DNA of 64,000 nt, from the NCBI GenBank assembly GCA_004794655.1, contig SMMW01000504.1:558001-622000 (forward strand). Reading direction: 5' to 3'. Each line of letters begins with the position of its first letter. The stretch's first letter is position 1. This document shows, one piece after another, positions 59,301 through 63,920 of this stretch. The translations under genes were made by a program, and so were the position numbers. The notes below the pieces were generated by a model. That model made no database searches. It was not told the DNA's origin and saw only the letters and a program-made list of their open reading frames with translations. This DNA comes from Marisa cornuarietis (taxonomy: Eukaryota; Mollusca; Gastropoda; Architaenioglossa; Ampullariidae).

Positions 59301-61624
59301 GTCAGAAAAATCTGTAACATGTCTATTGCAGATGTGCTTTGAGCAAGCGCTTTCTCTGGCAGGCAGATGAATGAATATGCTCTATACCTTACGTCATCAT
59401 TCTCCTCAGGCACTTGTTCTGCCATCCATGATATCCTCTGACAATGCAGGGTATTGGGTAAGGTAAATCGATTGCTCTGCGCAAAGTACCAAAGTCTGAC
59501 GGGTCTTTTGTTGGTTTAGTTAAGACAAAATTTACCTACCATTCCTACCCATTGATGGTAAGCGTCTAGGCTCTAGGCAGACCTTGACATTTCAGTCACC
59601 GAGTACAGCAAGGATGTACTTTTGGGGGTTTTCCTTTCCTACTTTTTTGTTGGTTAATTTCCACTTCGTTGACATCACGCGTGAAATTTGGCACATAATC
59701 GAACAATGTAGACATTGTGAGGCCTGGACACATTCCTATTTACGACGACACATACGAGATGCTTATGTCTGGCATCCACCCAGCGCATCAACTGTAGCAT
59801 TGGGTTGATGGCAAATACAATCTATACCAGTCCCTGGTAATACCAATCATACTTTGAAGATTTGAAAAAGGACTCCTCTTGCAGATAAATAAAATAAAGA
59901 GTCCAGTCATTCGGGATCAAATGTCTTAGAAAGCTGCTATGGATGTTATAGAGGTGCCATAACAGATAATTACAATATACAAAGCAAGGTCACTATATAC
60001 GTAGGACACCATGAACCTTTATTCACAACGGTCAAGAGGCGTCCGCTGATCTTGTTGAACGATGTGATCCAACGGAAGACCCTGTCGAAGACTGTCTTTC
60101 TCTGTACCTCAACTAAAGGTAAACGCCGCAGTGGTCATAGGAAGAACTGGCATACGAATGTCAAGAAGTGGACTATTAGTCCGTACCGCCCCATTTTATC
60201 ATTGCCCAAGGCATGTCTGAGTGGCGGGCCTTATCAGCTGCCTTATTTTTTAGTCATTTTAGTCGTATTGTTTTATTCAGTGCATTTCCTTTATTAGTTT
60301 AGTTGGATATAGTGGTTATAAACTGCGACTATTATGTTGAAAGTAAACTACTAATTGTTGTTGACTGCACTCGGTAATCTGGTTGAAAAATGTACAGATT
60401 CCTTTGTAAAAATATATTTTGTGTAAAGAGTAACAAAATATATTTCGCTAAGGAGTAACAAAATGTTAATATAATGGGCAAACTTAACAGATAACTTAAA
60501 CATTAGAAATTTATTAGTTTATTAATTTTGCAGAGAATAAAGAGTCTCTAGTCCTATTCCTTCAAAACAAGTAAAGACTAAGTGTAAAACCTTCAGAAAT
60601 ATCAACCTTCTCAGACACCCAAAAAGATGCCCGGAGCAATCCAAAATCGCCTAACCCCACTGCTAAAAAAAATTCTTAGCAAAAGAACAGCCTAGCTTTA
60701 CACCAGGGAGGAGTTCCGAGAAAACTGCAATCAATTAACGCTAAGGAACGTAATACCAACAAATATGTTTGAAGAAATGTAACCATATCGGTAGGTTCGA
60801 AGAAATCCGTCCCTGCTACAGTAAAGTGGCTCAGTTTTCCCAGTACGAAACTCCAAGACCGTATTTTAGGTAGTTGGACAGTAACTGACGCATTAGCGGA
60901 TAGAATAAAAAACATTGGTTGAAAAACATAAAAAAATCTGCTCTTGCCAAGCTATGCCTTACATCTCTAGCTTACCTCACTTTGAAAAACATTGTGGTGA
61001 GCTTTTTTAGCCATGGCGCATAGCCACCCGACTATCAATACTGGCTAGCACCAGTCGAGAAATTAATAAATAAAATTATTGATATTCGGTCGATTATTTG
61101 TCAAAATATTCAGTATACAATTAAACAATACTTATTGATTTTTTTACTTTTCGTTTGAAAATCATTTTACTTTGTCATTTAAAAGAATCCCCGTTTTCTA
61201 TGTTAATATTTAAATAATTTACTTTATTTTCTCAGTTCAACATTCCCAACACACAACAAAGGGCAGGTCTCCCAACAATGTGACTTCGCCATGCTTGAAG
61301 TACAAAGATGTGCTGATTTTGTCGAAGTCTGTGCTTCGTGAAGACGTCGGCATGCTAAAGGCGTTGTCAAATGCTGGAATTCCAGTGCGCGTGATGAAGA
61401 ATTCAGACATCGAGGACGTTGCCACAGCCCGCAGTGACGTCGTGTGGGCTGCAAGACAACACCTTGTCCAGGGTTTAGAAAGGAAGGTTGTTGTCTGTTT
61501 GGATAATTACGATGACATCAAAGCCCAATATCCATTCTCCCGACTGTACACCATGTCCAGGTGTTCATCGAAACTGATTGTTGTGTGTCCTCCAGCCAGA
61601 TCTCATTCAGATACAGATAATTAG
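24370..61624 (+). CDS. Tandem pseudokinase - nuclease - SF1 helicase fusion gene (22 exons)
   Basis: Reconstructed coding exons: 24370-24571, 25142-25752, 25916-26069, 30156-30342, 31387-31806, 32143-32309, 32523-32698, 33211-33370, 35098-35159, 36062-36104, 37677-37813, 38112-38327, 39045-39248, 42042-42193, 46456-46917, 47541-47623, 50404-50540, 51075-51755, 52228-52436, 56224-56706, 57569-57960, 61236-61624. All 21 junctions are GT-AG and phase-compatible; the total is 5,727 nt (1,908 codons plus stop). Domains: helical region (about 68-384), kinase-like 1 (about 425-692), kinase-like 2 (about 730-963), Ser/Thr-rich linker (about 964-1117), PD-(D/E)XK core (D1332, E1346, K1348), SF1 helicase (Walker A 1547-1554, DE 1642-1643, motifs IV-VI 1806-1898). 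In-frame TAA at codon 984 and TGA at codon 1766 break the literal frame. Exon structure is direct reading; function is inference (signalling-controlled nucleic-acid effector, possibly immune). The start was chosen as the first ATG with good context (AGATATGG) after an in-frame stop at 24349. Confidence 0.8.
24572..25141. other. Intron 1
   Basis: Contains a compound (ACGC)n/(AC)n microsatellite at about 24828-24866. Ends in AATATTTTCAG. Confidence 0.6.
25142..25752 (+). CDS. Exon 2: helical N-terminal region
   Basis: Residues 68-271. Strongly alpha-helical composition with repeated hydrophobic heptads (LLDMEQWLAWV, ALFNLLLDALK, VVNIIVTYLMTLVSYIMV) resembling ARM/HEAT-type solenoids or a death-fold-like bundle; I cannot assign a family. 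Donor TTCAG|GTCAGT, phase 0. The fully open 203-codon exon is strong evidence of coding. Confidence 0.8.
25916..26069 (+). CDS. Exon 3: helical region
   Basis: Residues 272-322. Acceptor TTTTTTTACAG, donor ACACAA|GTAAGA in phase 1. Continues the helical region (LTTWLQTLRHMDQVFKAK). The next exon lies 4 kb away because a transposon entered the intron. Confidence 0.8.
26517..27854 (+). CDS. LINE endonuclease region (ORF 5' part)
   Basis: ATG at 26517. Endonuclease/exonuclease/phosphatase fold motifs: IGTWNIRTL, a GLCETRW strand with the catalytic Glu, QCYAPTN, IIMGDIIAKVG (here GDI in place of the usual GDFNA/GDWNA, so the Asn is altered), QIDHITI and SDRHLL. A Lys/Glu-rich helical linker follows. 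The frame ends at TAA 27852-27854 because of the A-run frameshift. Confidence 0.88.
   Translation: MTRAGESLREVSSPTYLLTAKAKTRIGTWNIRTLYERGKSAQVAQEMKNYGIKLLGLCETRWNGSGQTRLSSGETIIYSGHEDPDHDHSQGVAVLMTQEAARALISWEPVSPRLMAARFNSKGRKMTIIQCYAPTNAAKEEEKEDFYNSLQALVDRTPRRDLKIIMGDIIAKVGDENTDKEHIMGKHGVGNCNENGELFTDFCLFNDLVIGGTVFPHKTIHKTTWTSPDGKTENQIDHITINRQFRRSLLDVRVRRGADAASDRHLLVATLKIKLRSFHESSDRPHHKFNVQFLRDRRKQEEFNCEVKNRFEALEGLFEETVANHWTGLQETWKAACKRVLGKKQKQHKEWLSIGTWKKIEERKELKQKISQCQDQQEKEELRAKYWEMNREVKKSARGDKRQFAHRMTEEAEQAAGQNNMKRLYEITRTLSGRKNINACRRVKK
27847..29514 (+). CDS. LINE reverse transcriptase region (ORF 3' part)
   Basis: Frame resumes within the A-run. RT motifs in order: PDGIPAEAL, NWRGIMLLSIPSKV, EQAGFRQGRSC, VDFEKAFDSVDR, GVRQGCMLSP, the catalytic FADDISLL, LTINIKKTEVM and FTYLGSIVTKDGG. 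The C-terminus has the RPRQTWRR segment typical of these LINEs. Open for about 555 codons, so the copy is young. Ends at TAA 29512-29514. Confidence 0.92.
   Translation, partial: KNKNGNVITGDAEQRSRWAEHFKEILNRPPPATILDIAPVTEQLQVNTNPPTKAEIIKTIKSLKTGKAAGPDGIPAEALKADLTAAAEMLHPLLQKIWTQEQVTADWKPGYLVKLPKKGDLTQCSNWRGIMLLSIPSKVLTRIMLDRLKNALDKRLRQEQAGFRQGRSCTDHIATLRIIIEQSIEWQSPLYMTFVDFEKAFDSVDRETIWKLMQHYGFPPKFIAIIQQLHEDSTCQVIHNGKLTDPFAVRTGVRQGCMLSPTIFLIVIDWIMRRTTSNSNTGIQWTFAMQLEDLDFADDISLLSHKQQHAQTKLTRLSEEAATTGLTINIKKTEVMRINNKQEAPLQLHGECITETDRFTYLGSIVTKDGGADEDVRSRINKARQAFHILRPIWNSKALSQHTKIRIFHTNVKSVLLYGSETWRVTNNITRKIQTFINRCLRHIFNIRWPERISNAYLWERANQKPASQDIKKRKWGWIGHTLRKPAENLTRQALDWNPQGRRRVGRPRQTWRRSVHGEAEAAGMTWTQLGREAQNRVHLRGVVAALCSTGVEKE
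30156..30342 (+). CDS. Exon 4: helical region end
   Basis: Residues 323-384 plus two bases. Acceptor TTTTTTGCAG, donor AGCAT|GTAAGA in phase 2. Helical, with a WALGQLATLLFHH segment resembling an ARM/HEAT-like repeat. Confidence 0.8.
30343..31386. other. Intron 4
   Basis: AT-rich, no element recognised. Confidence 0.5.
31387..31806 (+). CDS. Exon 5: kinase-like domain 1, N-lobe
   Basis: Residues 385-524. After an acidic linker, a glycine-rich-loop candidate GWGVFRHTFGD (about 428-437), a VAIK-type lysine in VLTKVL (K446), an alpha-C glutamate in NERFNELRLLKEL (E470) and a hinge-like FYITEDYL. Donor AAAAC|GTAAAT, phase 2. N-lobe residues needed for nucleotide binding appear retained. Confidence 0.82.
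31807..32142. other. Intron 5
   Basis: AT-rich; nothing recognised apart from the splice sites. Confidence 0.5.
32143..32309 (+). CDS. Exon 6: kinase-like domain 1, catalytic loop
   Basis: Residues 525-580. LHYLHGNNIVHRDLTAANLFI is a canonical tyrosine-kinase-type catalytic loop (H547, R548, D549, N554). The activation segment starts VKLSGLKNA: Ser-Gly-Leu stands where DFG is expected, so the Mg-binding aspartate is missing. Donor AGAG|GTACGA, phase 1. Confidence 0.88.
32523..32698 (+). CDS. Exon 7: kinase-like domain 1, C-lobe
   Basis: Residues 581-639. RWTAPESL is the APE motif, SDMWMVGHLIYEVLTHGRLP is the tyrosine-kinase alpha-F region (normally SDVWSFGVLLWE), followed by PYGDM. Acceptor ATTCTTGCAG, donor CAAACG|GTCAGC, phase 0. 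Confidence 0.87.
32699..33210. other. Intron 7
   Basis: No element recognised. Ends ATGCTCAG. Confidence 0.5.
33211..33370 (+). CDS. Exon 8: kinase-like domain 1, C-terminal helices
   Basis: Residues 640-692. Corresponds to the last kinase helices (..GRRTLFEE..IPNPIHKVILQL..VSDVLRRFVEQM). The frame could also be read on to a TGA at 33397, which would end a separate kinase gene. The donor GAAG|GTTGTT gives a phase-1 junction that fits exon 9, so I prefer splicing. An alternative 3' end here is possible. Confidence 0.7.
33371..35097. other. Intron 8
   Basis: 1.7 kb, AT-rich. Contains a perfect 8-bp-stem inverted repeat GATCGCCC..GGGCGATC near 33511-33532. No transposon recognised. Confidence 0.5.
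35098..35159 (+). CDS. Exon 9: inter-kinase linker
   Basis: Residues 693-713, short and polar (MVNKPFPDIQKGES). Acceptor ATGTTTCAG, donor AACAAG|GTAACT, phase 0. Supported by matching phases on both sides. Confidence 0.6.
35160..36061. other. Intron 9 with compound microsatellite
   Basis: Contains (TTC)n at about 35399-35440 running directly into (GAT)n at 35441-35537. Both strands are open across the array (poly-Asp, poly-His); I treat these frames as artefacts of the repeat. Confidence 0.8.
35399..35537. repeat. Compound (TTC)n(GAT)n microsatellite
   Basis: About 14 TTC units (one GCT interruption) followed by about 32 uninterrupted GAT units. The length and purity suggest it is still unstable. 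Confidence 0.97.
36062..36104 (+). CDS. Exon 10: small linker exon
   Basis: Residues 714-727 (SLVPSVLHKYFGSI). 43 nt between ATTTGCAG and ATTA|GTAAGT. Very small, but both splice sites are strong and the phases (0 in, 1 out) fit the neighbours. Confidence 0.55.
36105..37676. other. Intron 10 with LINE scraps
   Basis: Carries minus-strand fragments of LINE C-termini at about 36195-36330 (RPPKGNLEKN-like, matching an RPRxTWRR type end) and 37110-37235 (same 3' end as the element at 52.9 kb), plus a GT array at about 37024-37110. A stretch at 36.65-36.95 kb looks mid-GC but I cannot identify it. Confidence 0.55.
37677..37813 (+). CDS. Exon 11: start of kinase-like domain 2
   Basis: Residues 728-773, acidic start (FSESTESCPEDF) then LLTSNNLPGIPPLI. 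The acceptor used is GTAGACAG|GA at 37676; the AG four bases upstream would create a stop. Donor GAGATC|GTAAGT, phase 0. No glycine-rich loop or VAIK lysine is recognisable, so the N-lobe is degenerate or lost. Confidence 0.7.
37814..38111. other. Intron 11
   Basis: 298 nt, largely a long GT/GC-rich microsatellite (about 37962-38055) ending only about 55 nt before the acceptor. Its position could influence splicing of exon 12. Confidence 0.7.
38112..38327 (+). CDS. Exon 12: kinase-like domain 2, altered catalytic loop
   Basis: Residues 774-845. IAKIIADLHSHNLVLCNFSA is the alpha-E plus catalytic loop layout of a kinase, but HRD is replaced by LCN (823-825) and the usual DxxxxN residues are absent. 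The following TIYIE strand matches the LFI/ILV strand after HRDxxxxN. A pseudokinase by sequence. Donor GATAAA|GTAGGA, phase 0. Confidence 0.75.
38328..39044. other. Intron 12
   Basis: No element recognised. The DFG-equivalent segment of domain 2 is not visible between exons 12 and 13; it is either lost or in an exon too short for me to see. Confidence 0.5.
39045..39248 (+). CDS. Exon 13: kinase-like domain 2, C-lobe
   Basis: Residues 846-913. RAAPEVVKKGVYSLASDVFC is an APE motif plus alpha-F aspartate (SDVF), followed by FGRLMWWVFKAL. Acceptor TATAGTCAG, donor TCAGAG|GTAATA, phase 0. Clear kinase fold homology despite the missing catalytic residues. Confidence 0.82.
39249..42041. other. Intron 13 with a transposon-associated ORF relic
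   Basis: 2.8 kb. About 40.2-41.8 kb is the element described separately; the rest is AT-rich. A perfect GCTGACGTCAGC palindrome lies at about 40051-40062. Confidence 0.6.
40200..41820 (+). mobile_element. Degenerate copy of a multicopy ORF family (LDFFP...HGERFHQD)
   Basis: Translation in several frames gives landmarks in order: YFGCKISDQDKPW, WRKPSNHTNDCSFC, NIPSTLRPVPHGEGLP, VDSSKLSLNAMLLHN, SIPVAYAVHMKE, a GYTKI..C..CG piece, RKKWTHKQNVAVGVKN, and a final FLRNVRAENYKDLVEDML / KIHFLHSLLDFFPDN / EHGERFHQD block at 41433-41723. I know this protein from memory as an uncharacterised, highly repeated ORF in arthropod, cnidarian and other genomes. It is probably transposon-derived. This copy is broken by many stops. 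Confidence 0.7.
42042..42193 (+). CDS. Exon 14: kinase-like domain 2, terminal helices
   Basis: Residues 914-963 plus two bases. LLLERPRVCPSSIYSLIEKC then W and RRSERPSIHIVQEHL: the standard tyrosine-kinase ending (CW....RP). Acceptor GTTTGCAG, donor ACAAA|GTGAGT, phase 2, which fits exon 15 read in the frame containing the TAA. Confidence 0.85.
42194..46455. other. Intron 14 with hAT element
   Basis: 4.3 kb. Contains a GT array (about 42283-42332), an unassigned repeat-like stretch at 42.5-43.0 kb, the hAT transposase relic at 43.04-45.08 kb, and 45.1-46.4 kb of AT/C-rich sequence in which I see nothing. Ends TTGGATTTTCTCAG. Confidence 0.6.
43040..45076 (-). mobile_element. Decayed BED-finger hAT transposon (ZBED/SCAND3-like)
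   Basis: Minus-strand frames give KKRKWSDEYVQRRF and a degenerate BED finger (GMICNAKSS..LKEHFLKLHG), then IPLLNDTISDRIE.TSKDIL, FNLQLDETTVVS.LSQLAVFV, AVCTDGAPVMLGRKSDC, and at the C-terminus NPF..V and FFIPFVTTYLC with an IKTKKRNRL segment. Right terminus (reverse complement) starts CAGTGGTTCATAACCGGGGT, the form of hAT inverted repeats. Multiple frameshifts; non-functional. The left inverted repeat was not located. Confidence 0.82.
46456..46917 (+). CDS. Exon 15: Ser/Thr-rich linker with in-frame TAA
   Basis: Residues 964-1117 plus two bases, spliced in phase 2 after exon 14 and into exon 16 (AACCG|GTTTGG). The frame is open and compositionally coherent (Ser/Pro/Thr-rich, e.g. SPSPFSSSPSSDAHKP) except for TAA at 46514-46516, codon 984. 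The TAA is part of AC|GTAATA, and GTAATA is the donor of exons 13 and 19; splicing from 46512 to 47541 also keeps phase. So the stop may be a real nonsense codon or may never be read. Confidence 0.65.
46918..47540. other. Intron 15
   Basis: AT-rich, ends in a long pyrimidine-rich tract (CTTTGTCTTCCTCAAAG). Nothing else recognised. Confidence 0.55.
47541..47623 (+). CDS. Exon 16: basic linker exon
   Basis: Residues 1118-1145 plus one base: KRRGKSEAIKEYLYDVDNTL then FDRVHVQ. Strong acceptor and CAAG|GTAAGA donor; phases fit exons 15 and 17. The KRRGK cluster could be a nuclear-localisation-like patch. Confidence 0.7.
48430..49110 (+). mobile_element. 3' end of an L2/CR1-type LINE
   Basis: A 127-codon frame (48436-48819) encodes the C-terminus: PLRFLHWLPIRSCIQCKLSV, TTTYGHRIFGYCAAKQWNSL, and a final FFKSALKSHLFLEHYS with stop. 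It is followed by a 3' UTR ending GCGCTATA.. and an ATT array at about 49090-49110. Best preserved of three such ends in the window (others at 4.14 and 11.43 kb). 5'-truncated, as usual for LINE insertions. Confidence 0.85.
50272..50328. repeat. (CA)n microsatellite
   Basis: About 28 uninterrupted CA units in intron 16, close upstream of the exon 17 acceptor. Confidence 0.97.
50404..50540 (+). CDS. Exon 17: lead-in to nuclease domain
   Basis: Residues 1146-1191: DVRALSGATLHTRSSSQ then IRGIRGQIHEALRIITTAIR. Acceptor CTTTTTCAG, donor AAACAG|GTTGGT, phase 0. A helix is predicted by eye in the second half. Confidence 0.75.
50541..51074. other. Intron 17
   Basis: AT-rich. A short direct repeat (GACAGGTTACAGCTGTCTGTC-like units) lies near 50695-50770. 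No gene. Confidence 0.5.
51075..51755 (+). CDS. Exon 18: PD-(D/E)XK-type nuclease core
   Basis: Residues 1192-1418, 227 uninterrupted codons. The core is RQGVFDLLLIHKQYGCVICE followed by IKAV: Asp (1332), then 13 residues later E-x-K (E1346, K1348), then a downstream helix with TQAIQQLDKAE (Q1367, Q1370). Asp, E-x-K and a helix Gln is the PD-(D/E)XK signature, closest in feel to NERD-like nucleases. A helical segment ahead (AFSTVHKEVFMCLSQF) fits the fold's first helix. Predicted metal-dependent endonuclease. Acceptor TTTTAG, donor CAAAGG|GTTAGT. Confidence 0.85.
51756..52227. other. Intron 18
   Basis: AT-rich; nothing recognised. Confidence 0.5.
52228..52436 (+). CDS. Exon 19: connector between nuclease and helicase
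   Basis: Residues 1419-1487 plus two bases: DLCKCLRREDSVEVTSIILC then KVKRWWERCV. It begins with a strand-like TSIILC that could be the last strand of the nuclease fold and ends in a basic Trp-rich helix. Acceptor TATTTCAG, donor GCCAG|GTAATA, phase 2. Confidence 0.78.
52437..56223. other. Intron 19 with minus-strand LINE
   Basis: 3.8 kb, about 3.1 kb of it the decayed LINE at 52875-55965. The flanks are AT-rich. Confidence 0.75.
52875..55965 (-). mobile_element. Decayed RTE-like LINE, antisense to the gene
   Basis: Minus-strand pieces in order: endonuclease (55897-55349: IGTWNVRTF, VGLVEVRWTGFGE, QVYAPTST, LLGDWNAKV), its end in another frame (55339-54986: GIRLLDF, NLIDYILLPRRF, GSDHDLV), reverse transcriptase (54340-53591: EEQAGFKPRKNT, LIDFEKAVDRV, GVRQGCPLS, with YGIDLL where FADDIDLL is expected) and the C-terminus (53394-52917: FENKCLRRLLPIS, VKRRKLVFFGHVTRHD, KTILQGTLEGGRRRG). 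The 3' tail is a TAG/TTA-type array near 52860-52910. Frameshifts and the lost catalytic Asp pair make it dead. It is a different subfamily from the intact element in intron 3. Confidence 0.85.
56224..56706 (+). CDS. Exon 20: helicase domain 1 (Walker A and B)
   Basis: Residues 1488-1648 plus two bases. A Q-motif-like LFPEQIELL precedes the Walker A GPPGTGKT (1547-1554). VHVLSIWERSRAATF matches motif Ia, and PLYVIADEVG (D1642, E1643) is motif II. This is the first RecA-like domain of an SF1 (UvrD/Upf1-type) helicase or related NTPase. Fully open. Acceptor GTCAATCAG, donor ATCGA|GTAAGT, phase 2. Confidence 0.9.
56707..57568. other. Intron 20
   Basis: 862 nt. A plus-strand frame at 57162-57410 has a coding-like look (LRLEVVEHDKCNYLKISLEG) but no splice context or family I recognise; it may be a repeat or a stray fragment. 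Confidence 0.45.
57569..57960 (+). CDS. Exon 21: helicase middle with in-frame TGA
   Basis: Residues 1649-1779. ENLHFWAASCHHDVAPPG (motif III region), FFTRALRSPP and YSNRNVPDSADGPEI match copies A and B. After ENCDVY comes TGA (57918-57920, codon 1766) where the copies have Gly; the rest runs on to VSMMMM-type repeat DNA, with a phase-1 donor GTTA|GTATGA at 57960. An upstream phase-1 donor (AACT|GTGATG at 57906) would skip the TGA but delete the end of the exon. The 3' part is poorly conserved and may have lost a few codons. Confidence 0.7.
58264..58493. mobile_element. MITE-like element with terminal inverted repeats
   Basis: About 230 bp. Left end ATTTTGTTTAGGCAAACT; the reverse complement of the right end reads ATTTTGTTAGGCAAACTTTT. 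No coding capacity. Different inverted repeat from the element at 17.25 kb. Confidence 0.55.
58690..60240. mobile_element. Rearranged RTE-like LINE fragments
   Basis: Pieces of the same LINE family as in intron 19: a plus-strand RT piece (about 58690-58785, RQGCP.., FFENIMLEALH), a minus-strand 3' part (58790-59132, VKRRKLVFFGHVTQHD), a minus-strand endonuclease piece (about 59440-59620, matching 55.25-55.42 kb) and a plus-strand C-terminal piece (60040-60190, KTLSKTVF..KRRSGHRKNW). The mixed orientation implies nested insertion or rearrangement. Confidence 0.7.
61236..61624 (+). CDS. Exon 22: helicase domain 2 (motifs IV-VI), terminal exon
   Basis: Residues 1780-1908 and TAG stop at 61622-61624. 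VLILSKSVLRED (motif IV strand), SDIEDVATARSDVVWAA, LVQGLERKVVVCL (motif V-like) and YTMSRCSSKLIVVCP (motif VI-like, normally TRA..). Two further copies of this exon are at 8829-9193 and 18434-18813 on the minus strand. Possible polyadenylation signals AATAAA occur at 62480 and 63041; none is close. Confidence 0.88.
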
Positions 61625-63479
61625 TATCCTGTTACAATGTATGCTCTCAACCATCGATGTTGTCACAAGATGAAATAACAGCCTTAGAGATCTCTGCATG
61701 GGATTTTTCATCCTTAAGTAAATTGGATTCTAATTTATGAGAGATATACGGGACTACGCCATTCTTGCTAGATCACTCTGGCTTAAACAAAAAAGTAAAG
61801 ATAAACAGTTACTAAACGATCAAAGGTGCACTAGTAAATTGTTAGATAAGTTCAGTAAAACAGAAATCGACATAGATCACTTTAGCTCTAATAAGTCACA
61901 AAACAAAATCTAAAGCGATAATATAGTATGCATCAAATAGATTGGGCGCAGAGCCAGAAGAGTCAACTCAGTTAAAACCATTATAATGACAAAATATAAT
62001 GCTTTCAAAAACAAAGCCGTTTAGTCAAAAATGTTTTATTGTCGAGTTTTTGTAAATGATTGGTTTTTGTATTTACTATTTCGCTTTAATTTTTGAAGAT
62101 ACGCTTTACTTTAAAATGTCTTAAGGCATAATCTTCAACAAACTAGTGTTAGTAAGCTACTTATATTTTTAGCTGAAGATGGACAGACGACATAGTTTGA
62201 AATCCCATTGTTCAGGTATGCCTTTGAGGGAAGTACCATAGAAAAGTCGATCAAAGTATAAACTGCTTTTCTTCCAACTAGGTTACAAAATTGTTTGTAA
62301 TTTGCTTGTGTTTTTACTCATGTTCTTTTATTAATGTTTAGCACTCACCCTATATGATAGGCTGACCACACCGACTGAATCTTGCAAATGTCTGGCATTC
62401 ATGAAATTCTGATCCCAGAACAACCTACATGATAATTATCTTAATTTAAATTCAACGTTAAGCAGTCAATATCAACTGTAATAAAATGTAATTAATGTGT
62501 GATTTGTAATAACAGTTTTGTTCTCTGTGTTAATGTACACTAAAGGTTGTCGATGTCATAATATTAATTAACTCACTCGGGTCACTTCGCATCCCCGTGA
62601 AAAAGGCATTTTTATAGTCATTGTACTAACCATAGGTACTGCCGACAGAATCCTTTGTAAAGCGAAAACATTTTGTTGAATATGCACATGCAGAGCAAAA
62701 TCTCGGTATCATAATTTTTATTTTTGTTGTATATCATGGCTTTGTCGATGTTTGAAAAAAATCATGTTTTAAGAGTAAATTATCAAAAGCGTATTAATAA
62801 GTGGTATCATTAATACAGCGCATTTATGGATCTTATTAGGGCAGGTATCAAATGTGTTTATGAGCATGCATACAATGGGTACAGTCACGTGAGTAACGTG
62901 TCATTGGAGCATTTTTTAAAGCATAAACCATTGCCATTACGGCTACAAGACATGCATTTTAATCGCTATGCCTTCAACGGAGCCAACATAGCAAAACGTT
63001 TAACTATCAGCTAATATTACTTAAATTCAGACCAGTTCACAATAAACAATTTTGTCTTTATCATGTGTTAAAGTCAATGGGCTCCAATTTAGGGTCTAGG
63101 GTGGTTTGTTGATAAGGCTGTGACCCCTATTTAAAGAAGGATGGTTTATTGCCAGCGTACAGATGATACGTGCGATAGAAGCGCAGAGGTGTTGCTCTAA
63201 GTGGTGACAGCACATGGATCCTGCCAAGCGCGACCAGCCGGCTGGTAGAAGTGTCAATGACTTCTGGGGAGAGTGACACCTCAGGGGTCTCGCACACCTG
63301 TCTGCACGGTTGACGGAGAGTGACGAGTTAGTCACCTGTGCACCACGCTACTTGTTGTGAGTGCAAGGGTCAATGGGAGTGGTCTCACTCTCATCGGGGC
63401 AAGATACTTGATGATTGGATGGTAAACTAGTGACCAATGTCATCCATTGTTGAATGTGACTGCTCGAATGTGCAAAGTG
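61625..63479. other. 3' flank of the main gene
   Basis: AT-rich and non-coding to about 63.05 kb, then a GC-richer stretch (63.1-63.35 kb) that could be the left part of an LTR-type element ending in the repeat at 63.48-63.92 kb. AATAAA at 62480-62485 and 63041-63046 are candidate poly(A) signals. Confidence 0.45.
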
Positions 63480-63920
63480 AAATAGGAATGAGATAAATAG
63501 CTGAAAGTAGGTTATAGGTAGGGGGAATGCTTTAGAAATTGATATACCGATTGTTAAAGAGTGTTATTTTCTGTCAAGTTTTTTTGCCTTGATGTGTTCT
63601 TCTGGCTATCTATTGTGCATTCGTTGCATCAGAAGCCGAGACTGTTGTGTGTGGCTTGTGTTTTGTTTTCTTCTGGAGAGACTGGCTTCACGGAGGACTG
63701 TGCCTTCAGAAGTGAATAAATATTGGACTTCTGAAAGGGGATGGAACAGTGAATGAACATTGTATTCTTGACTGAAAAGGGAACTGGGTTGGGGTGTTTG
63801 AGTTGAAGTGAGTTTTTTTTGTTAATTAGTATTTTTTCTTTAAAGTTGTATTTATCTTTAAATTTAACTATTGTTGTGTTATAATCTCGTCTGGATTCAC
63901 TGTAGAGTGCACGTGATAAT
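63480..63920 (+). repeat. Dispersed LTR-like repeat, copy 2
   Basis: Same-orientation counterpart of 9940-10400, moderately diverged. It lies beyond the 3' end of the main gene, whereas copy 1 lies inside helicase copy A. The end CACTGTAGAGTGCACGTGA is shared. Confidence 0.65.

Larger units (their letters stand above)
57961..61235. other. Intron 21 with shuffled repeats
   Basis: 3.3 kb. A short ATG array at its start, a MITE-like element at 58.26-58.49 kb, LINE fragments in both orientations at 58.69-60.24 kb, and AT-rich sequence to the TTTTCTCAG acceptor. Confidence 0.65.
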
